Origin: Thiopontia sp964344435
GTDB lineage: Bacteria > Pseudomonadota > Gammaproteobacteria > GCF-002020875
NCBI GenBank assembly: GCA_964344435.1
Contig: CAYFNH010000021.1
Coordinates: 1 to 29,660 of the forward strand
Length of the DNA stretch: 29,660 nt
Direction: 5' to 3'
The notes below the pieces were generated by a model. That model did no database searches. It was not told where the DNA came from and saw only the letters and a program-made list of their open reading frames with translations. This document shows positions 1 to 9,848 of this stretch, piece by piece; the first letter of the stretch is position 1, and every line of letters starts with the position of its first letter. A program made the translations under genes and the position numbers.

Positions 1-150
1 CTCTATCGCCCGATTTCTCACTCTAGAGAGCATAAAAGGCAATAGTTGCTATTTAATAATGGCAACTCATTGCGCTATAGAAGATATTACAATCCAATTA
101 CACATAAATCGGTCGACTTTATGTAGATCCTTTGTAGTAACTCTTTTTAT

Positions 151-189
151 GTAACTATTCAGGGTGAGCTGAATAGTTACCTTTTTATC
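151..189 (+). terminator. Leader hairpin or terminator upstream of ppsA
   Basis: Two perfect 11-base arms (GTAACTATTCA at 151-161 and TGAATAGTTAC at 170-180) enclose an 8-base loop and are followed by CTTTTTATC. The shape is that of an intrinsic terminator, but the stem is AT-rich and the T-run short. It ends about 30 bases before the likely ppsA start. It could end an upstream transcript outside the window or act as a leader hairpin or attenuator for ppsA; the sequence alone does not decide. Confidence 0.5.
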
Positions 190-210
190 AACACTATGGG
201 AACTAGAGCG

Positions 211-2577
<2,367 letters not shown>

Positions 2578-2592
2578 CAGCAACCACAACTC

Positions 2593-2658
2593 ACCACAGA
2601 GGGCATAGAGACCACAGAGCGCAATGAATCACTCTGTGGTCTCTATGCCCTCTGTGGT
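2593..2658. repeat. 27-bp perfect inverted repeat (CACAGAG family) between ppsA and ppsR
   Basis: The arms at 2593-2619 and 2632-2658 are perfect reverse complements around a 12-base loop. Each arm is built of three 9-base units: ACCACAGAG, GGCATAGAG, ACCACAGAG. The unit resembles the dispersed CACAGAG-type intergenic repeats found in many environmental proteobacteria (from memory). It starts 15 bases after the ppsA stop and ends 15 bases before the ppsR start. In RNA it would form a very stable stem that could stabilise the ppsA message or lower read-through into ppsR. It has no flanking T-run typical of a strong terminator. Confidence 0.85.
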
Positions 2659-2673
2659 TACAGGGCTTTTAAC

Positions 2674-3495
2674 ATGACCATTCACAGAACCGTTTTCTTT
2701 GCCTCCGACCGCACCGGCATCACTGCCGAGGCACTCGGGTTGAGCCTGCTGACCCAGTTCACCGGCTTTCGTTTTCACAAGCGCACCCTCGCCTTTATCG
2801 ACAGCCGGGAAAAGGCGGAAACGGCTGCAGAGCAGATCCGCCAGGCCAACCGGGAGGATGGACAACCGGCACTGATCTTCAGTACCCAGGTAACGGACGA
2901 GTATCGCGATATTCTGGCACAGAGTGGTGGCGTCATGTTCGACTTCTTCGAAAGCTTTATCTCCAGAATGGAGTTTACCTTGCACGCCAAGTCCTCCCAT
3001 GCTGCCGGTCGTTCTCACGGCATCAACAAGGAGAGCAACTACAGTGGACGTATCAACAGTATCAACTTTGCCCTCAACAACGACGATGGTGCCACCACCA
3101 AATACTACGAAGAGGCTGACATCATCCTCACCGGTGTCTCCCGCTCCGGCAAGACCCCAACCTGCCTCTTCCTGGCACTGCAGTATGGTATCCATGCTGC
3201 CAACTACCCGCTGATTGAAGAGGATCTCGACACCCACAAGTTGCCGGGTGTACTACAACAGTATCAGGATAAACTCTTTGGCCTTACCTTGGCCCCGATA
3301 CGACTACACAAGATCCGTAGTGAACGGCGCAGCAACAGTCGCTACGCCTCCCTGGACCAGTGCCAGCGCGAGGTTCGTCGTGCCGAAGAGATCTACTACA
3401 ATAACCATATCCCCTATCTGGATACCAGTCAGATCTCGATCGAGGAGATTGCTACTATTATTCTTGACAAGACGGGGCTGAAAAGGCGTTACTGA
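2674..3495 (+). CDS. ppsR: PEP synthase regulatory protein (kinase/pyrophosphorylase)
   Basis: A DUF299 family bifunctional regulator. In the family it inactivates PEP synthase by ADP-dependent phosphorylation of the Thr next to the catalytic His and reactivates it by phosphate-dependent dephosphorylation, matching gluconeogenic flux to pyruvate and adenylate levels. The protein is 273 aa, the usual length. It starts with the conserved VFFASDRTGITAEALG and carries the P-loop GVSRSGKTP at residues 154-162. The ATG at 2674 is supported by the family N-terminus and an upstream AGGG. It lies directly downstream of its target ppsA, separated only by the long inverted repeat, so co-transcription with reduced expression is plausible. 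Confidence 0.95.
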   Translation: MTIHRTVFFASDRTGITAEALGLSLLTQFTGFRFHKRTLAFIDSREKAETAAEQIRQANREDGQPALIFSTQVTDEYRDILAQSGGVMFDFFESFISRMEFTLHAKSSHAAGRSHGINKESNYSGRINSINFALNNDDGATTKYYEEADIILTGVSRSGKTPTCLFLALQYGIHAANYPLIEEDLDTHKLPGVLQQYQDKLFGLTLAPIRLHKIRSERRSNSRYASLDQCQREVRRAEEIYYNNHIPYLDTSQISIEEIATIILDKTGLKRRY

Positions 3496-3845
3496 TTGTC
3501 ACACCTCTACAAACATTATGTGGGACGTCCCAGTCCGATCTTTCACACCGAGCGACTGTCAGCAAAATATGGGCAAGGCCTACAACCTGCCGGGGTAATT
3601 CGCAAGCCGAAAAAAAAGCCCGGAGGCACAATACCTCCGGGCAAACTCCAATCGCTTTATGCGAAGGAGAGACAGCCGATCCAGCCAGATAAGGGCCCTG
3701 TTGGACACCCTCACCAGCTACCAGGACAGGATTACGTTCTCATTCACCCGGTATATATAAAATATATTAAACCATCAGGTGATTTATCACTTCGTAGTTA
3801 GTATATCGTCCAGAACCTGTCCACCCTTAGCAGGATGTTGAAATT
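3496..3845. other. Intergenic region without a convincing gene
   Basis: The stretch between the convergent ppsR and ugd-like genes has an open frame on the plus strand from just after the ppsR stop to about 3801, but its product (101 aa, rich in Pro, Gly and Lys) has no start signal or recognisable motif. On the minus strand it holds an AT-rich near-palindrome at 3750-3773, a small hairpin (GTGAT/ATCAC arms) and the strong terminator at 3609-3642. The 3' UTR of the galU-ugd transcript would therefore be about 200 bases long. A small RNA ending at that terminator is possible but not shown. Confidence 0.5.
3609..3642 (-). terminator. Rho-independent terminator of the galU-ugd operon
   Basis: On the minus strand a perfect 9-bp GC-rich stem (GCCCGGAGG at 3642-3634 pairing with CCTCCGGGC at 3626-3618, 7-base loop) runs straight into a tract of eight T. 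This is a textbook intrinsic terminator. On the plus strand the stem is preceded, not followed, by the A/T tract, so it serves minus-strand transcription. It lies about 200 bases past the ugd-like stop codon. Confidence 0.9.
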
Positions 3846-5147
3846 CTACGAATACGAGCCTGCCAGACTCTCCCCACGCCCAACTCCATAGTAGGTAATA
3901 CCAAGACGGCGCATCTTCTGTGGCGGATAGAGGTTACGACCATCAAAGATTACCGGCTGTTTCATCCGCTGCAGCAGTTGCTGAAAATCGGGTGACCAGA
4001 ACGGTTTCCACTCGGTCACCACCATCAATGCATCGCTCCCATCCAGCACCTGGTAGGGGTCCTCTCCACAGGTGAGCGCCCGCTGTTCACCAAAGTGGTC
4101 GCGCACCCGTTCCATCGCCTCCGGGTCATAAAGGCATACCTCCGCCCCCTGCCCCAGCAGGGCCTCGATCAACTCTACCGCCGGTGCATTGCGGATGTCA
4201 CTACTACCCGGTTTATAGGCCGCCCCCCAGATGGCAAAACGCCTCCCCTGCAGATCCATCTCAAAGTGGCGCCACGCCTTGCGGAACAGCACCTCCCGCT
4301 GCTCACGGTTGATCTCCAGTACCGCATCGAGCAGTTGACCTCGTGAGCCAGCCGCACGCACGGTCTCGGCCAGAGAGGAGACATCATGAGCAAAGTTGGG
4401 GCCACCAAAACCAGTGCCGGGATAGAGGTAGTCATAACCGATACGGTGATCCGACCCCATCCCCTGACGCACCTCTTCGATATCGGCTCCCAGCGCCTCG
4501 GCCACATCGGCCATCTCATTCATGAAGCTGATACGGGTGGCAAGCATCGCATTGGAGGCAAACTTGGTCAGTTCAGCCGCACGCACCGACATCACCATCA
4601 CCACATCCCGGTTGCGGTTATAGGGGGCGTAGAGTTCACGAATCTGCTCAATGGCACCCTGACTGCAGCTGCCCAGCAGAATGCGGTCAGGGCGACGAAA
4701 GTTCTGAATCATGCGCCCCTCGGTCATGAAGTCGGGCTCGACCACCAACTCAACCTTGTGTTGACTGTGACGAGACTGCAGTTCCTGCTGCAAGGTTTGG
4801 TGAAGCCGTTCGGAGCTCCCCATCGGAAAGGTGGTACGGTTGACCAGGATAGAGTCCCGCTGCAACAGTTGCCCGAGCTGCTGCACAATACTGTCTGCCT
4901 CTGCCAGCTGCTCGGTCTGCAACAACAGATAGTGGACCTCCCCATGCTGCACCCCCTCGGCAAGTTCGGTAGTGTGGTGCAACCTTTCACCAGCACGCTG
5001 CTGTTCAAGCAACTTTCTCAACCCTGGCTCGGCATAGGGTGAGGGGGGAAAATAGTCCGCCACCAACAGGATATGGTTTCCGCTATCCGCCAGACAGGCG
5101 GCCGTTACCAGTGCCGAAACGCTATTGCCATAGATGGTGATATTCAC
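3846..5147 (-). CDS. UDP-glucose 6-dehydrogenase-like protein lacking the catalytic Cys
   Basis: The 433-aa protein has the full three-part layout of the UDP-glucose/GDP-mannose dehydrogenase family: N-terminal NAD domain, central helical domain with ELTKFASNAMLATRISFMNE (Lys195, Asn199), and C-terminal UDP-sugar domain with AAYKPGSSDIRNAP. Two key sites are changed. The active-site motif GGSCFPKD reads GGPNFAHD, putting Asn251 where the catalytic Cys belongs (codons CCC AAC TTT GCT CAT GAT), while the following Asp255 is kept. The nucleotide-binding GxGxxG near residue 7 reads GNSVSA. A normal oxidation of UDP-glucose to UDP-glucuronate is therefore doubtful; a changed reaction, a binding or regulatory role, or decay are alternatives. 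It starts with GTG overlapping the galU stop as GTGA, with GGAG 8 bases upstream, so it is translationally coupled to galU. Confidence 0.85.
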   Translation of the reverse strand: MNITIYGNSVSALVTAACLADSGNHILLVADYFPPSPYAEPGLRKLLEQQRAGERLHHTTELAEGVQHGEVHYLLLQTEQLAEADSIVQQLGQLLQRDSILVNRTTFPMGSSERLHQTLQQELQSRHSQHKVELVVEPDFMTEGRMIQNFRRPDRILLGSCSQGAIEQIRELYAPYNRNRDVVMVMSVRAAELTKFASNAMLATRISFMNEMADVAEALGADIEEVRQGMGSDHRIGYDYLYPGTGFGGPNFAHDVSSLAETVRAAGSRGQLLDAVLEINREQREVLFRKAWRHFEMDLQGRRFAIWGAAYKPGSSDIRNAPAVELIEALLGQGAEVCLYDPEAMERVRDHFGEQRALTCGEDPYQVLDGSDALMVVTEWKPFWSPDFQQLLQRMKQPVIFDGRNLYPPQKMRRLGITYYGVGRGESLAGSYS

Positions 5148-6016
5148 GGAGCCAACTCCTGTACCATTTCTGCCACCGCGGTGGCGATCTCCGGATCACG
5201 CAGACCATATTCCAGGTTGGCCCGCACGAATCCGAGCTTGTGACCACAGTCATAGCTCTTGCCATCAAAGGTGTGGGCATAAACCGGTTGCTGGCTAATC
5301 TGTGCAGCAATCGCATCGGTAAGCTGAATCTCTCCACCACTTCCCCGGCCGGTCTGTTGCAACAGGGTAAAAATATCCGGGGTGAGGATATAGCGCCCAA
5401 CCACAGCCAGATTGGAGGGTGCCTTGCCAATGGCCGGCTTCTCTACCACCCCCTGCATCCGCTGAGTACGCTCGCCCGCATCTTCTGCCTGTAACGCAAC
5501 CATACCATAGCGATCCACCACCTCTGGTGCAACCTCCTCTACCCCAATAATGCTGGCACGACGACGTTGGTACGCCTCAACCAGCTGCGCCATGCAACCC
5601 CGTTCATGGTGAATCAACACATCCGGCAGAATCACCCCAAAGGGTTGATCTCCAACAATGCTCCGGGCACAGAGAACTGCATGCCCCAGCCCCAGCGGTA
5701 TCGGCTGGCGCACCACCATCACTTCAACTCCCACAGGGAGTATCTCCCGCACCCGCTCCAGCAGCTGCAGCTTCCCCTTCTGCTCCAGTGCTCGCTCCAG
5801 CTCCGGGGCATGGTCAAAGTGGTCCTCCAGTGCCCGTTTGCTGCTGTGGCTAACCAGAATGATCTGCTCTGCCCCCGCCTCTATCGCCTCCTCTACCGCA
5901 TACTGGATCAGTGGCCGATCCACCACCGTAAGCATCTCCTTGGGGATCGACTTGGTAGCGGGAAGGAAACGGGTGCCCAATCCGGCAACCGGAAGCACAT
6001 ATTTGGTTATTTTCAA
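5144..6016 (-). CDS. galU: UTP-glucose-1-phosphate uridylyltransferase
   Basis: GalU makes UDP-glucose from UTP and glucose-1-phosphate for surface polysaccharide and glycan synthesis. The N-terminus carries the nucleotidyltransferase signature AGLGTRFLPATKSIPKEML, and the protein continues with the usual FGVILPDVLI and GVVEKP-like segments. The chosen start is TTG at 6016, giving 290 aa, the usual family length, with GAGGA 9 bases upstream. The frame stays open to a GTG at 6076, but those extra residues are encoded by the inserted element and do not resemble GalU. Both the TTG and its Shine-Dalgarno lie in the terminal inverted repeat of the mobile element at 6016-6250, so the insertion appears to have rebuilt the translation start. 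It overlaps the ugd-like gene downstream. Confidence 0.93.
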   Translation of the reverse strand: MKITKYVLPVAGLGTRFLPATKSIPKEMLTVVDRPLIQYAVEEAIEAGAEQIILVSHSSKRALEDHFDHAPELERALEQKGKLQLLERVREILPVGVEVMVVRQPIPLGLGHAVLCARSIVGDQPFGVILPDVLIHHERGCMAQLVEAYQRRRASIIGVEEVAPEVVDRYGMVALQAEDAGERTQRMQGVVEKPAIGKAPSNLAVVGRYILTPDIFTLLQQTGRGSGGEIQLTDAIAAQISQQPVYAHTFDGKSYDCGHKLGFVRANLEYGLRDPEIATAVAEMVQELAP

Positions 6017-6250
6017 CCTAGATTCCTCAGTTGGACGGGCCAAAGTGTGCGTACAGGCGCACGCAGGACAAGGCACAACGACGAGTAATAGCCAGCTATT
6101 GCAAGGAGTTGTAACGCAGTAATGCGTGCGCCTGTACGTGCAATTTGGTTCGTAGCGAGCTTCACCCGTTGAGTGAAGCTGGTTTCTTGAGAAATTGTTT
6201 GCATAAGAAGATGTTGGGCCTGTTTAAAGCGGTCAACTGAGGATTCTAGG
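6016..6250. mobile_element. MITE-like palindromic element at the galU start
   Basis: The element is bounded by inverted repeats: AACCTAGATTCCTCAGTTG at 6015-6033 matches the reverse complement of 6234-6252 with one mismatch. A possible 4-base target duplication TTCA is present at 6012-6015 and 6251-6254, though the exact ends are ambiguous by a base or two. Inside is a second perfect 15-bp inverted repeat (GTACAGGCGCACGCA at 6051-6065, complement at 6123-6137), and within that a hairpin AATAGC-CA-GCTATT at 6087-6100. It encodes no transposase and would be moved by a related full-length element elsewhere. One reading frame spans the whole element on the minus strand (ATG at 6255, stop TGA at 6013-6015), ending on the galU TTG. 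Confidence 0.8.
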
Positions 6251-6401
6251 TTCATGATTTGCGGCAATGCGTCAGAGGGTTGAGCCTGATTCTCTAAACT
6301 GTGGACAGCGCAAGAGAAACGCTATAAGGTTAGTAGTTTAATATCTTGATATTGTACTGGCTCATCGCCACTTTCAACAGTGCTGTTTGGAGTATAAAAA
6401 C

Positions 6402-6995
6402 GTGAATGTTCTGATTGCCGACGATCACTACCTGTATGTAAAAGGGATTCGCCTGTTGCTGGAGGATAACCCTGCCATCGACCAAATTTATGAAGCCAAG
6501 GATCTGAAGTCGGTAATGGAACAACTCGAGCAGCACGAGATTGACCTGCTGCTGCTCGACCTGCGGATGCCGGACATGGAAGGGTTTGACGGAGTCTTCC
6601 AGGTACGCAGAAACTTTCATGAACTACCGGTAGTGATTGTCACCAGTTCCGAGAGCCGTACCGATATCCAGACGGCCAAAACCATTGGTGTACACGGTTA
6701 CATTCTAAAATCCCTGGAGCATGAGGAGATGGTCGCAGCACTGAACAGCGTGATCTCCGGCGCACGCCACTTCCCCGACCTGGAGGAGACCGCCAAGGGG
6801 CCGCTGGAGCGGATCACCAAGCGTCAGAAGCAGATCCTCTATCTGATCAACGATGGCATGGGCAATCGTGAAATCAGCAAACACCTGGGAATCTCCGAAG
6901 GAACCATCAGTCAGCATGTTCACGCCATTCTGCGTGCGCTTGGGGCCAAGAACCGCTCCGAGGCAGCCAGAATTCTGCGTCAGTATGACGAGTGA
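6402..6995 (+). CDS. NarL/FixJ-type response regulator
   Basis: A 197-aa two-domain transcriptional regulator. The receiver domain has the acidic pair in VLIADDH, the phosphoacceptor Asp in LLLLDLRMPDMEG (about residue 53), the Thr/Ser switch in VIVTSS and the conserved Lys in GYILKSL. The C-terminal LuxR-type helix-turn-helix reads ITKRQKQILYLINDGMGN and continues with REISKHLGISEGTISQHV. The GTG at 6402 is chosen because GGAG lies 9 bases upstream; an in-frame TTG at 6387 has no such site. The gene overlaps the following kinase-like gene by 11 bases, so the two proteins are probably partners. Target genes are unknown. Confidence 0.92.
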   Translation: MNVLIADDHYLYVKGIRLLLEDNPAIDQIYEAKDLKSVMEQLEQHEIDLLLLDLRMPDMEGFDGVFQVRRNFHELPVVIVTSSESRTDIQTAKTIGVHGYILKSLEHEEMVAALNSVISGARHFPDLEETAKGPLERITKRQKQILYLINDGMGNREISKHLGISEGTISQHVHAILRALGAKNRSEAARILRQYDE

Positions 6996-7596
6996 GAGCG
7001 GCTCACTGAGCCGCTTTCTTGCGCTGTCAGCGCATGATATCAAGCAACCACTCAACGTATTGCAGATGTATTTGGGCATTCTGCAACGACGCCACGGCAG
7101 TGATGGCAGCGATGAAATCAACCAGGTAGTCGGGAGTTCGCTGCAACAACTGCAGGCCTCTCTCAACCTGCTAACGCAGTGGGGACGTGCCGAGCAGAGC
7201 TGCATCAAACAGATACCAGAGGAGACCTCTGCCAGTGACTGGCTCCGACAGCTCAAGGAGCTGAAGAGGGTAGATCTGGAGGCTACTGAAAAGGTTCACT
7301 CCACTACCGTACCGTGCCGCTTTGATAGCACGCTGGCCCGCCAAACCCTTCAGGATCTGATCACTCTGCTGCCTGAGGCATCTAGGATCGAACTCACAGC
7401 CCCCTGGGAGCTGACACTACACTGTAGCAGCCTCCTTGAAGAAAAGACTGAAGATGGTTCACAAGCCGGTTATCGAGATGCGCTCTACCAGCTCGCGGTG
7501 GACGCGGGCCAATCCATCTTCGCAGCCCTTGGTGCCTGCCTGAAAGCACACCACAGAGATGAGGAGAGCATCCTTAGTCTTAAGATTAACGGCTAA
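6985..7596 (+). CDS. Histidine-kinase-like DHp protein with degenerate ATPase domain
   Basis: The 203-aa protein begins almost directly with a dimerisation/phosphoacceptor helix containing the H-box LSAHDIKQPLNVLQMYLGIL (His17), the form typical of kinases of hybrid and LuxR-type systems. Where the ATP-binding domain should follow, a region of about the right layout is present but without its motifs: the N-box position reads LARQTLQDLITLL without the Asn, and there is no DxGxG or GxGxG; the last helix (GQSIFAALGACLKAH, residues 175-189) recalls the G2-box helix. There is no membrane segment or sensor domain. It is therefore unlikely to autophosphorylate. A phosphotransfer protein (as with ChpT or Spo0B), a phosphatase, or a sequestering partner for the overlapping response regulator are options. 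Confidence 0.75.
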   Translation: MTSESGSLSRFLALSAHDIKQPLNVLQMYLGILQRRHGSDGSDEINQVVGSSLQQLQASLNLLTQWGRAEQSCIKQIPEETSASDWLRQLKELKRVDLEATEKVHSTTVPCRFDSTLARQTLQDLITLLPEASRIELTAPWELTLHCSSLLEEKTEDGSQAGYRDALYQLAVDAGQSIFAALGACLKAHHRDEESILSLKING

Positions 7597-9848
7597 GGAC
7601 CCCCTGCGGGACTAGCGGGACTGGACGAGCGGGCAGCTCCTGTGCTGGCCTGTGGCGCGGAAGTAGCCGTGTTGTTCGATGAGGATGGCTGCAGAGAGCG
7701 CTCTCCGCCCTGCCGCTCTGCCCTGGCCATCTTCTTCTCCAGTGAGGAGAGATCGGTAATCACCTGCTTGGATATTGGTTCGAGCTTGCGATAACTGTCC
7801 TCACAGCGCTGTTGATCCCCTGCACGTTTACCCTCAAGTATCTCTTCAATCAGGTCGTGCATCTGCTGGTGTGCCGAGCGTAGCTCTACCATCTCCTCAA
7901 GCTCACCATAACGCTCCATCCCCTCATGAGAGATCCAGTTCCCCAACTCACACTCTTCACAGCTGAGAATTCCCTTGTTATCTACCGAGAGTCGTCCCTG
8001 GACAATGGCCTTTATCTTCTCGCGCCAGGCGAGATGGGCGCTTCTGGCACGGGTAAAGAGCTCGGTATAGCCACTCATGGTGGAGGTATGCCCCTCCATC
8101 TGCTGACTGAGCTTGAAGAAGGCAACCAGATCGGTGAGCCCGTCGGCCTGCTCGCTGAGAGTGGCACTGGCTGCTGCCGCCTCCTCAACCAGCGCGGCAT
8201 TCTGTTGGTTGACGCTATCCAGTTCGGATACGGCGAGGTTGACCTGGTCGATACCTGTGGTCTGCTCCTGTGCCGCTGCGGAGATCTCACTGGCCACATC
8301 ATTCACCTTCTTGATCGAGATCTCAATCGACTCCAGTACACCACCAGCCCGGTTTACCAGCCCGGCACCATGCTCGATTCGACTGCCACTCTCTTCGATC
8401 AGCCCCTTGATCTCCTTGGCCGCATCGGCAGAGCGTTGAGCCAGCGTACGCACCTCACCGGCCACTACCGCAAAACCACGCCCCTGCTCTCCGGCACGCG
8501 CCGCCTCAACCGCCGCATTGAGCGCCAACAGATTCGTCTGGAAGGCGATACCATCGATCAGGCTGATGATTTCTGAAATACGTCCACTGGAGTCACTGAT
8601 CTCCTCCATCGCCGTGATCGCCTGCCGAACAATCTGTGCCCCCTCTTCGGCCTGACGAGAGGCCTCGGCAGAGAGCTGGTTGGCCTGCATCGAATTGCCG
8701 GCGTTCATCTTCACCGTACTGGCCATCTGCTCCATACTGGCTGCCGTCTCCTCCAGGCTGGCCGCCTGCTCTGCGGTACGGCTGGAAAGGTCCTGGTTCC
8801 CCCTCGATATCTCGGCCGAACCGGTACCCACCCGCTGTGCCGTCAGACGCACCTGAGAAACCACATGGGAGAGGTTCTTCTGGGTACTGTTGACCGCCTC
8901 CTTCATCACCTCCAGCTGACCATGGTAGTTTCCACTGATCTCCTGGGTAAGGTTGCCCTGCCCCATACGTACGGCGTTCTCAACGGTCTCCTGTATAGCC
9001 TGTTCCAGCGTCTCCATACTGGCGTTCACCGCCTCCTTCATCACCTCCAGCGTACCATCCACCTCGATCTCGACACGCTGGGAGAAATCACCACTGGCCA
9101 TATGCCCCATCACCCGGATGATCTGCTTGACCACACTCTGAACCGACCCCATCGCCTCATCGACCATCTGACGGAACCTGGCCTCCACCTGCTCATCCAT
9201 CTTCTGGCTGAAGTCACCCTCCCCAAGGGCCTCCATCACCTCTTCAAGCGCACTCATGGTGGCCTGTACGCTGCTGGCTGAACCATTCACCCCCTGCTTG
9301 AGAATACTGAGATCCCCACTGTATTCGGTCTCGATCCGCTTGCTGAAATCACCCTCAGCCACTGCGGTCACCACCGTATTGGCCTCTTCCACTGCATCGT
9401 GAAGACTCTCTAGCAGGCCATCGAAGACCCTGGCCATCTCACCCAGCTCATCCTCCAGATCGAGATTGACCCGCAACGAGAAGTCGCCCCCCTCTTCCAC
9501 CTCATGCATCACCTGCTCAATGCGCTGAATGGGCTTGACCATGCGATAGATCAACAGCCAGAACATGATGGCCACCGCCAGCAGAATGAAGAACACCGTA
9601 ATGGTAAAGAGATTCATGGTACGCGCATGAAGCTCCTGCAAATTCCCGGAAATCGAGATCACATCCTTTGCTACAGCCTCACTGCCCGCTATCGAATCCA
9701 GCCCCCCCTTGAGATGGGCCACCTCGGATTGCACTGCGGAGACTCTTTCAGCAGAGAGATAGAGCAGGCTGGAGTAGCCCAGACCGGATACCAACAGGCC
9801 AATGACGATGGCCCAACTGATGGTGGAGAGTTTGAGATTGATCTTCAT
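7593..9848 (-). CDS. Methyl-accepting chemotaxis protein with poly-HAMP and CZB domains
   Basis: A 751-aa chemoreceptor. Membrane segments lie at about 10-31 and 80-102, enclosing only about 50 periplasmic residues. Then follows a series of HAMP-like units recognisable by the repeated GDFS motif at 121, 166, 211, 253 and GNLT at 298, spaced 42-45 residues. The signalling hairpin tip, with AFQTNLLALNAAVEAARAGE, is at about 435-454. The C-terminus carries a CZB (chemoreceptor zinc-binding) domain at about 600-705 with candidate zinc ligands His605, Cys633 (in CELGNW), His660 and His664. The last 40 residues are a Ser/Ala/Pro-rich tail. With such a small periplasmic part, sensing may be cytoplasmic, through zinc or redox state at the CZB. 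The stop codon overlaps that of the convergent kinase-like gene. Confidence 0.95.
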   Translation of the reverse strand: MKINLKLSTISWAIVIGLLVSGLGYSSLLYLSAERVSAVQSEVAHLKGGLDSIAGSEAVAKDVISISGNLQELHARTMNLFTITVFFILLAVAIMFWLLIYRMVKPIQRIEQVMHEVEEGGDFSLRVNLDLEDELGEMARVFDGLLESLHDAVEEANTVVTAVAEGDFSKRIETEYSGDLSILKQGVNGSASSVQATMSALEEVMEALGEGDFSQKMDEQVEARFRQMVDEAMGSVQSVVKQIIRVMGHMASGDFSQRVEIEVDGTLEVMKEAVNASMETLEQAIQETVENAVRMGQGNLTQEISGNYHGQLEVMKEAVNSTQKNLSHVVSQVRLTAQRVGTGSAEISRGNQDLSSRTAEQAASLEETAASMEQMASTVKMNAGNSMQANQLSAEASRQAEEGAQIVRQAITAMEEISDSSGRISEIISLIDGIAFQTNLLALNAAVEAARAGEQGRGFAVVAGEVRTLAQRSADAAKEIKGLIEESGSRIEHGAGLVNRAGGVLESIEISIKKVNDVASEISAAAQEQTTGIDQVNLAVSELDSVNQQNAALVEEAAAASATLSEQADGLTDLVAFFKLSQQMEGHTSTMSGYTELFTRARSAHLAWREKIKAIVQGRLSVDNKGILSCEECELGNWISHEGMERYGELEEMVELRSAHQQMHDLIEEILEGKRAGDQQRCEDSYRKLEPISKQVITDLSSLEKKMARAERQGGERSLQPSSSNNTATSAPQASTGAARSSSPASPAGGP

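Noticed and set aside
3496..3801. Plus-strand 101-aa frame directly after ppsR
   Set aside because: No start signal, no recognisable motif, and it runs through the antisense side of the galU-ugd terminator hairpin.
6013..6255. 80-aa minus-strand frame spanning the mobile element
   Set aside because: The frame covers exactly the palindromic element and lacks a Shine-Dalgarno. It is kept only as a possible coupled leader in the findings, not as a gene.
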